From assembly GCA_900404475.1 (NCBI GenBank), contig OUQQ01000007.1:9823-73822 (forward strand): DNA of 64,000 nt, given 5' to 3'. How positions within the stretch are numbered: the stretch's first letter is position 1; each line of letters starts with the position of its first letter. The notes under the pieces were generated by a model. That model was not told where the DNA came from. It did not search any database and worked only from the letters and a program-made list of their open reading frames with translations. This DNA comes from Spongospora subterranea (Eukaryota; Endomyxa; Phytomyxea; Plasmodiophorida; Plasmodiophoridae). Positions 57,029-64,000 of the stretch are shown in pieces. A program made the position numbers and the translations under genes.

Positions 57029-59116
57029 ATGGCTGTGAGTTCCTTCTTTGCATTAGTTTAATCCATTTCAACATTGCTGTTGAGCCTGTTTTTTTTATTT
57101 GTTTGCTTGTTGCTTACTTAAAGCTTATTTTCTCATGTTTAGCGTGTTCTACCGAAAATCTTCAATGAAGAAGGCGGGGCGCAGCAAGACAGCGGCGAAA
57201 ACGCTCGCCTGGCGTCGTTTGTTGGCTCTATTGCTATTGCCGATCTAATCAAATCCACCCTCGGCCCAAAAGGGATGGATAAAATTCTCATTTCTATGGG
57301 TGAAGGTGACTCCATGTCTTTGTAGACCAACTTAACTGCATCTGACGTGTCAAGTAGGTCCATCGAACGGAAAAGTAGCGGTCACGAACGATGGGGCAAC
57401 GATTTTGAAATCTCTTCCTATTGATAATGCCGCTGCCAAAATTCTTGTTGACATCTCCAAAACACAGGTATAGGTGTCTCGAAGTGTGCATTTTATGCTG
57501 TAGTCCTCAGCCGATATCAGGACACTAACGTTGGCGACGGCACAACTTCTGTTGTGGTGTTAGCTGGAGCCTTGATTCGAGAAGCTGAACGTCTAATTGA
57601 GATGAAAATCCATCCGCAAACCATCATTAGAGGGTGGCGTAAAGCTATTACTGTTGCACGGCAAGCTTTGGATGATAGTTCGCTAAACCACAGCGATAAC
57701 ATGGAATTATTCCGGGAAGATCTCTTGAACATTGCCAAGACAACAATCAGCTCAAAGATTCTTACTCAACATAAGGAAATGTTTGCCAAGATTGCAGTAG
57801 ATGCCGTTCTGAGACTCAAAGGTGGTTTACCTGATAAAAAAAGCATTTTTCTAAATATCCTAGAATAGGTTCGACGAATTTGGACAACATCCAGATTGTC
57901 AAGAAGAAAGGAGGACAGTTGAAAGATTCATACCTTGAATCGGGCTTTATTCTTGACAAGAAGTTTGGCGTGGGTCAGTCTAAAAGCATTCGTAATGCCA
58001 GGATCCTGCTTGCAAACACACCGATGGACACAGATAAGGTTTGCACGTCCTTTTTGTTCTGTAATATTACTCATGGTCATTTATTCAACATAGATTAAAA
58101 TTTACGGTGCCCGTGTTAGGGTGGACTCAATGGACAAAGTTGCTGAAATTGAGAAGGCGGAAAAGGCGAAGATGAAAGCGAAAGTTGATAAGATTTTAAA
58201 GCATGATATCAAGTACTGTGTTACTTTACGAATATAACCGTGTCAAATCCTGACTGTCTCTTTTTAGTGTTTTCATTAATCGACAACTCATTTACAACTA
58301 CCCGGAGCATTTGCTTGGCGATGCTGGTAATTGTTCAACGCTTTCCTTTACTCTGTTTGTTCATCTGCGTTGCTGTAGGAGTGACATCCATAGAACATGC
58401 CGACTTCGAAGGCATCGAAAGACTTGCTCTTGTCCTTGATGCTGAAATTGTGTCAACGTTTGACCACCCAGAGCAAGTTCGACTCGGTTCATGCGAACGC
58501 ATTGAGGAGTCAGTTTTCTACCACATCACGCTTGTCATGTTGATTTTAATCCATGCTATACAGAATAATGATTGGCGAGGATAAAGTGATTCTGTTCAGC
58601 GGCGTTCCCAAAGGTGAAGCGTGCTCCATTGTTCTTCGCGGTGCATCCGAACATTTATTGGACGAAGCCGAACGCTCGTTGCATGATGCCCTATGTGTTT
58701 TATCCCAAACCGTCAATGAATCCCGAACAGTTCTAGGTGGAGGCTGCTCTGAAATGCTCATGGCCAATGCAGTCGACGAACTAGCGGTTAAAACTCCTGG
58801 CAAAGAGGCCCTCGCAATTGAAGCATTTGCTCGTGCTTTACAATCTATTCCCACGGTTCTTGCTGATAATGCTGGATATGATTCATCCGAACTTGTCTCT
58901 CAGCTCAGGGCAGCACACAAATCTGGGCAAAATTCCGCTGGTCTTGATATGGAACGAGGCCAAATCGGAGACGTTCGCAAGCTGAGCATTATTGAATCTT
59001 TCATAGTTAAGAATCATGTCCTCATCTCCGCGCATGAAGCGGCTGAAATGATTATCCGTGTTGATGATATCATCAAATGCGCTCCTAGACCCCGCTCCAA
59101 CGATCAGCGTCACTGA
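57029..59116 (+). CDS. CCT2: Chaperonin CCT subunit beta
   Basis: Multi-exon gene. Exon 1 is only ATGGCT (57029-57034), followed by a 108-nt intron, longer than usual here. Exon 2, from 57143, reads [15 protein letters not shown], then [20 protein letters not shown] and [14 protein letters not shown] (family [10 protein letters not shown], the nucleotide-binding loop). Further exons give [36 protein letters not shown] (family [16 protein letters not shown]), [12 protein letters not shown], and [24 protein letters not shown] helices. Next are [54 protein letters not shown] and [20 protein letters not shown]. The last exon ends at 59114-59116. CCT2 is one of eight subunits of the cytosolic TRiC ring that folds actin and tubulin. 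All active-site loops look intact. Confidence 0.97.
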
Positions 59117-59391
59117 TTTGCCATCGTATTTCAACCCGGGCTAATAAATTTCTGTTCTGTGTATTCCTTTTTGCTGTGTTTTTCCACTGACCTCTCCAAA
59201 AAAGCGCTGAGATCGACTGCATTCTGTATAAATGCCTTCGATCGATGTGATTGTGAATCCGAAAACACCGAACGGAGAAAGAGCCAAACCCAGAAGGGGT
59301 TCAAGGTCAACAGATCCGTGCCGTAATGTGCACTATTTGTCACTGTTGTTGAGGGCCACGTCCTCCTGCGCTCTCCCAGAATTGCACCGTC
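59117..59391. other. Short spacer between CCT2 and PARP-like gene
   Basis: About 275 bp holding the CCT2 3' end (AATAAATTT at about 59141 is a likely poly(A) signal) and the presumed promoter of the next plus-strand gene. No other feature is seen. Confidence 0.4.
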
Positions 59392-61954
59392 ATGTGCGAC
59401 GCTGAAGGCGATCTGCCTGATCGTGAAATTGGAAGCGAATATGCATTGGAAGCATCCAATGAGAACCTGAATCCTACCGAAAACCTACCCGATGCTTGCC
59501 TGGATTCATCCGATCCAATTTCGAAGGATCCTGCTCCAAGTGTAGACGAGAACGGTGGCGATCGCCTGCTCTATCTACAAAGCCACGAGAAGGATTTACG
59601 CGATTTTATTTTTGATTTGTTGAATTCGTCGTCGCTTTCGTTAGAGGCAGTGACCACTTCCACGGTTTGCGATATGATGGCAGAAGCATTACATTGCAGA
59701 AAAAAGCTACTTCGCCCTATGAAATCGCAAATTGTGTCTATCGCCACTGAGGTCTTCTTTTTTAATCCTGATTCAATTATTGTGTTAATTTTCGGTGCAG
59801 TATATTGAGTCTTATATGGTTAACGATGAAAGCGATGCATCTTCAATGTGCGTTTTAAGATTTTCAATTCGCGTCACCGATACTTTTGTCTTATCCAATT
59901 CGCAAAATCAGACCCAAACGAAAATCACGGAAACCAAAACAAAGTCTGAAGTCTAGACGGGATGCCGGTGACGATTCTCCGAATCAAAAGTCGACTTTCG
60001 TTGTGAAGCGATCCAGATTGCAACGTTCTGATTTTGACGACGACGGCGTCCCAACTCATCGTAAGTTATATATTGTTTACTTTCATTCTTTTAAACACTC
60101 TTGCTTGATTTTGAAGACAATCGGCGACAAAACCAGCAAAGAAACACAACTGCGAATTCAGCGTCAAACAAAGGAGTCGCTATTGTGAAAAAACGAGCGA
60201 AACGAAGACTATCCCAGGCTAAAAACAATTCTGCCGTAAGACAAATATCGTAAAATTGATAGTCGAATTGCTTACAGTATGCGTGCAGGAAGAGGGTGAG
60301 GACTCATCAGCCTCTGAACCCCGGCATACTATGAAGTCGATTCGTCCACAATCCAAGAACGGCGTCGCGCTCTCTTCCACAAAACGTTCTACGCATCATG
60401 TTATGGAAAACTTTGAACATGCCAATGTCAAGCTTTTTAGGGTGATTTTTATTTATTCTTTCCGGTGTATGTGTTGACGGTCATTAGGAAGACGTCTTAT
60501 TCGGCAAATTGACCTCCCGCAGTACCTGTGTGATCCAGCTTTTGGAGCATGATGAGCGCGAAGAATGGGTTCTTTACGAAGAATGGGGTCTAGGTTTGCG
60601 CCTGCGCTAGATAATGCTGCTACCACATTGACGTAATCGTAGAAGATGAAAGGAGAAAACAATCGCTCACGCTCTTGTTTTCTGATCCTGAGCTGGCCAA
60701 AAAAGCACTGCATGATAGGTTGCAAACTCGAAAATTAAGCGATCCACGTTCTCTTTTCAGTACTCAATTCGCTGAAGTGATACCGAGCACGCAGCCTAAG
60801 GTAATACGGAGCTCCTGTGTTGATTTTGACTACTTTGAGATATGATTTAGAAATTAGTCAAACCGCTGTTGGATTTCTTAGTAGATAGTTATGAAGTTCA
60901 GTCGATGATTGAAAATATTGGTGCGTCAAGTAACGTGACGACGGAAGATTGTGCGCTAGGTCTCGATCGAATTAACAAAATCAAAGGAGAATTAGATTCT
61001 CAAGCTGAAACCGATCCAAACACGTGGAAATCCGATATTGAACAACTACGGAAATTATACCCATTTAGTAACGTTCTCTGTCTGCCTTCCTGTCATATAT
61101 TTGTCTAACTATGGCTTCTTTTTGAACAGTCGGGCAAAACGTTACCTCATTAGAACAGTGCCAAGTTGCAATTTCAAAAATGGAAGTTCTTCACGAATTG
61201 CTTTCAACAATGGATGCTCTTAGTATGCATAGTAAACGCCATCAGCCACAGCCTATTTGGGCCAACATCGAAGGAGAAGCGTTTGCAAAGATGTCAAGGT
61301 ACTATTACTGCATTGAGCGCTCAGGACCTAAAATTCATTTGCTTCTAAGTATAATCTCCTGCAGTCCACTTGCAGCATCAGTTCCTTTGGTCCTCGACCG
61401 ACTAGTTGCAGTAGCTTTGTAAGCTGTGAATGCAATTAAAAATTCGCACGTCGACCTAACTCATGTAGGCCTGGAAACGACGCACAGTTTTATCCCTTTA
61501 GCGTTTTGCCACGGCGGCACCTCTTGTGGGGCCCAGGAATTCGCATGTCTAATCTCTACAGTTTGTTATCAGGAGGCAATATTACACGAGATGCAAAACA
61601 ATTTTACGAAACAAATTGCATGAAAACAGCTGACTTCCAAAACACAGATTTTACAGCGCTAGCTCTATACGAAGTGGCACTTGGAGAGCCGTCTCGTAGG
61701 TTAAGCGTTTTTACACTTGGACCTAGAAATCTGACAGTATATTTACAGAGGAGTTTGCATCAAAAGATGAACCCAATAGCCCTTACGCAGCGACCGAATA
61801 CGTTGAGTTTGGAGTGAACCAATGCGAACCTCTCCCGATTGTTAAACCATGTCACACACCTGACAGTATAACATCATCTGAGGGCTGTTGCTTTACGGTC
61901 ATTGATTCAGGACAAGCGCGACTCCGTTACATTGCCATGATCAAGAAAATATAA
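59392..61954 (+). CDS. PARP-like WGR protein with degenerate catalytic domain
   Basis: Multi-exon gene from ATG 59392. Domains in order: an acidic N-terminus; a helical segment (LRDFIFDLLNSSSLSLEAVT...SIATE) resembling DEK-C; a basic region (RPKRKSRKPKQSLKSRR); a WGR domain (EDVLFGKLTSRSTCVIQLLE, REEWVLYEEWG) in which W-G-R is W-G-L. The PARP regulatory helices follow (KLVKPLLDFLVDSYEVQSMI ... GQNVTSLEQCQVAISKMEVL), then an ART-like domain. There, NDAQFYPFSVLPRRHLLWGP and GIRMSN match [22 protein letters not shown], and TALALYEVALGEP matches LILLGEVALGN. After a GTAGGT...TTTACAG intron, EGCCFTVIDSGQARLRYIAM aligns with NEYIVYDIAQVNLKYLLKL; stop at 61952-61954. The NAD-binding His (HGS) is replaced by G-P-G, the GKGIYFAD region is shortened, and the catalytic Glu position is Cys. 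It is probably a catalytically dead PARP1/2/3 relative. Confidence 0.8.
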
Positions 61955-62095
61955 AACATATACACGAAAGCTGCTTAAAATTCAATAGATAAAGAATACA
62001 CAGTAGAGGTCAAACCTTAAAAGGAGAAAGGACGGCTTTTAGTGGATAACATAGCGCCTACAAAAAGGCAGAGCATAAATTCATTCAATTATCAA

Positions 62096-63454
62096 TTACA
62101 CTCGACCGCTTCCAGGAAATCGTGATTCATACGAGCGCTCTACAACGTATTCTGCAACAACTTTTCGTGCAGCAAAAAACCTGCCATTAAAGTCCTTTAG
62201 CGAATTCATCGCACTCTCAACTTCCTGGTAACGTAAAAAGACAACGCCATCGCTTTCCGCATCAACATGAATATGCAGAAGGCGACCATATTTTGAAGCT
62301 TCAGATTGTACGTCTTCTTTGATATCTAATGGCAGTTCAGGATCCTGTGCAACTTCAGATTTTGTGAACATATTCTTCAAAACGATACACGTCGTTGGCT
62401 GAATGCGAACAGGAACCTGAGGCACAGGGGCCGCAGCCTGAGGGATACTGTGCGAAGGTTGGTCGCTGCCACTCCTTTGTAGACGCTGCATCAATGCGAG
62501 ACGATGTTGAGCTGACAGGTGAAGGCCTCCTCCAGAATCATCGTCAAGCTCTCCAAGTTGCCCCATACTGGGATTCATAGATGACGAAGACATGCCCATA
62601 TTTGACGAAGAGCCCATCGAAAAATCTCCCATACCAACCAAAGGTACTTCCATAGTAACGGTGATCGGCTGTCCCAAAACCTCGATTTGGTTAAGGCTCG
62701 ATACAGCAGCCTGTGCCTCTGGAACACGACGAAAAGTTACCCAAGCTGACCCGATGGATTTACCCTGTGAATCGAAATCCATAACAACGTCGTCAACGCG
62801 TCCAAACGCTTCGAAAAATGGTCGCAGATCTTCGCTCGTTACATCAGGATGAATCGACTGCACTCGGACCCTCATCGGTTGCTCCTGTAAAGCAGCGGCA
62901 GCGAGAGCTGCTTGTTGCGCCGCACGATTTTTTTCCGCTTGAGTAAGTTGCACGTTAACTGGATATCCTCCCAATAAATGCCCGTTCAAAGCCAGAGCAA
63001 GCGCGACTGTGTCAATAGTGTCCATCTCGACATAGGCAATGCCTTTAAATTTGCGGGTCCTTTGGTCTTCAATGCATTGCACGTCGCGAACTCTGCCAAC
63101 TTGAGAAAAAAATTCAAATATTTCGCGCATAGTGGTCTTGGGATGAATCTGAGATGCGAAAACTGTTCTTTGATCGCGATCAATTTGTTCTTGTTCTCGA
63201 CGTAATGCTTCAGTAGGGTCATGTATAGGCATCTTGCGAGGCTTTGGGGAAGGAGATTTCGATTTGGGACGACGCGAGCGTTCGGTCTTATCTGACTTCG
63301 ACGCATGGCGTCGATGGCTTCGGCGCTTAGATCGGGGCGACGAGTCTCCTGACGACGATGATGGAGACCGAGAACGGGACGACCGGCGTCGGCGTCGGCG
63401 ACGATGACGATAGTGGGCGTCATCTGGGACAACCTGACTAGCGGAATCTAACAT
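62096..63454 (-). CDS. RBM39: RBM39/CAPER-like splicing factor
   Basis: Intronless gene for 452 residues. The N-terminus is an RS region (HRRRRRRRSSRSRSPSSSSG). RRM1 starts near residue 95: RTVFASQIHPKTTMREIFEF, KFKGIAYVEM (RNP1), LNGHLLGGYPVNVQ (family: L.GQ.llGvPI.vQ). RRM2 follows with VQSIHPDVTSEDLRPFFEAF and GSAWVTF, and ends GQPITVTMEV. A C-terminal UHM-type RRM starts PTTCIVLKNMF (family T.C..L.NMF) and includes YGRLLHIHVD and VFLRYQ, then GRFFAARKVVAEYV (family GRWFAG+.I.A.Y). RBM39 acts in U2AF-related 3' splice-site choice. It converges with the PARP-like gene; stops are 141 bp apart. In a genome dense with short introns the lack of introns in a splicing factor is notable. Confidence 0.95.
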   Translation of the reverse strand: MLDSASQVVPDDAHYRHRRRRRRRSSRSRSPSSSSGDSSPRSKRRSHRRHASKSDKTERSRRPKSKSPSPKPRKMPIHDPTEALRREQEQIDRDQRTVFASQIHPKTTMREIFEFFSQVGRVRDVQCIEDQRTRKFKGIAYVEMDTIDTVALALALNGHLLGGYPVNVQLTQAEKNRAAQQAALAAAALQEQPMRVRVQSIHPDVTSEDLRPFFEAFGRVDDVVMDFDSQGKSIGSAWVTFRRVPEAQAAVSSLNQIEVLGQPITVTMEVPLVGMGDFSMGSSSNMGMSSSSMNPSMGQLGELDDDSGGGLHLSAQHRLALMQRLQRSGSDQPSHSIPQAAAPVPQVPVRIQPTTCIVLKNMFTKSEVAQDPELPLDIKEDVQSEASKYGRLLHIHVDAESDGVVFLRYQEVESAMNSLKDFNGRFFAARKVVAEYVVERSYESRFPGSGRV

Positions 63455-64000
63455 GGTAAATAATCAATGGATATAGCGACAGGATCTCGCCCAGTTTCCA
63501 ATTCCACTAAAATCGCCAAATGACCTTACTCGTGCACGGTTCCAAGCAAAAACCTCCGCAACTACCAGTGCGCAGTTTTGATTCGAGATGACTGCGTAAC
63601 TATGGGCAGGGTTACGTAGTGTGGCACAATGGTGTTTGTGCAACTGAGTAGCGCTTGATGACACCGCGCGCGAGCGAAGATGGCTACCGAAAATCGTATA
63701 TAAACGCACCTACGATCGTCTGTGATAATTTCGGATTATATTCAATGCTTTGCTTCAAATTTTTTCAATTCATTTCAGTTTCAGAGCCACAATAGCATTA
63801 CGTTATTTCAACCAACAAAAAATTAATGTAAACCAAGAATTTGCATGATGTACGTCATAATGATGTCGCTGAAAATCCCGTTTTCTCCGTTGGCCAGAGC
63901 GCATCCGCTGACAATGGAATGTCGAATTGGTCGACACGACTGACTTATACGAATCCATGAGGACGATCACGCACCTTTAAGATTAATGCATGGGGGATCA
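63455..64000. other. Right edge, RBM39 promoter region
   Basis: Upstream of the minus-strand RBM39 start. Short frames only, no domain. The last 250 bases are AT-rich and contain no recognisable gene; another gene may begin beyond the window. Confidence 0.35.

Overview
The window is nuclear DNA of a eukaryote with compact genes. Most genes are cut by short GT-AG introns of about 45-65 nt, and intergenic spacers are often under 150 bp. I recognise about 20 conserved protein-coding genes: a CD36-family receptor, RACK1, ribosomal protein eL15, mitochondrial ribosome recycling factor, a PTM1/TMEM87-like 7TM protein, a profilin-like protein, NUP155, XPR1/SYG1, POLR3D (RPC4), WDR91, a Ki-67-type FHA protein, a PRELI-domain protein, a nuclear group II intron maturase, PIG-U, a rhomboid protease, a cis-prenyltransferase, RRP15, B9D2, CCT2, a PARP-like protein and RBM39. 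B9D2 is a ciliary transition-zone protein, so the organism very probably makes a flagellum. CD36, WDR91, XPR1 and a Ki-67-type FHA domain suggest a unicellular opisthokont (holozoan-like) or another deep heterotrophic protist. A maturase with a mitochondrial-looking N-terminus suggests that its mitochondrial genome keeps group II introns. The species cannot be named from this sequence.

Layout: 1-5.9 kb holds a secreted protein of unknown function and the CD36-family gene, both GC-rich, followed by an empty stretch. 5.9-8.5 kb has RACK1 and eL15, with highly expressed codon use. 8.7-15.1 kb is a dense run: a membrane protein, an AT-hook protein, MRRF, PTM1/TMEM87-like and profilin-like. 15.6-20.9 kb is disturbed: an unresolved assembly duplication with an N, a 23-bp minisatellite with a 90-nt N gap, and three broken copies of one gene family in direct and inverted orientation. 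21.3-36.0 kb holds a coiled-coil gene, NUP155, XPR1, a decayed NUP155 fragment, a foldback element, POLR3D and WDR91. 36.4-47.0 kb holds the Ki-67-like gene, an unknown gene, the PRELI gene and the maturase. 47.0-48.5 kb has no gene but a large inverted repeat. 48.5-64.0 kb is gene-dense again (PIG-U to RBM39).

The genes do not form one pathway; this is ordinary housekeeping content. Several neighbours are convergent and nearly touch: POLR3D/WDR91 stops are 22 bp apart, unknown gene/PRELI 76 bp, PIG-U/coiled-coil gene 81 bp, PARP-like/RBM39 141 bp. The most unusual items are the nuclear maturase with mutated reverse-transcriptase active-site motifs, the Ki-67-type FHA protein, the PARP-like protein whose HGS and glutamate positions are replaced, and the 17-21 kb broken gene family. 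Exon joins given as coordinates were worked out by hand from reading frame, splice-site consensus and recalled family sequences. Spans without listed joins are less certain internally.
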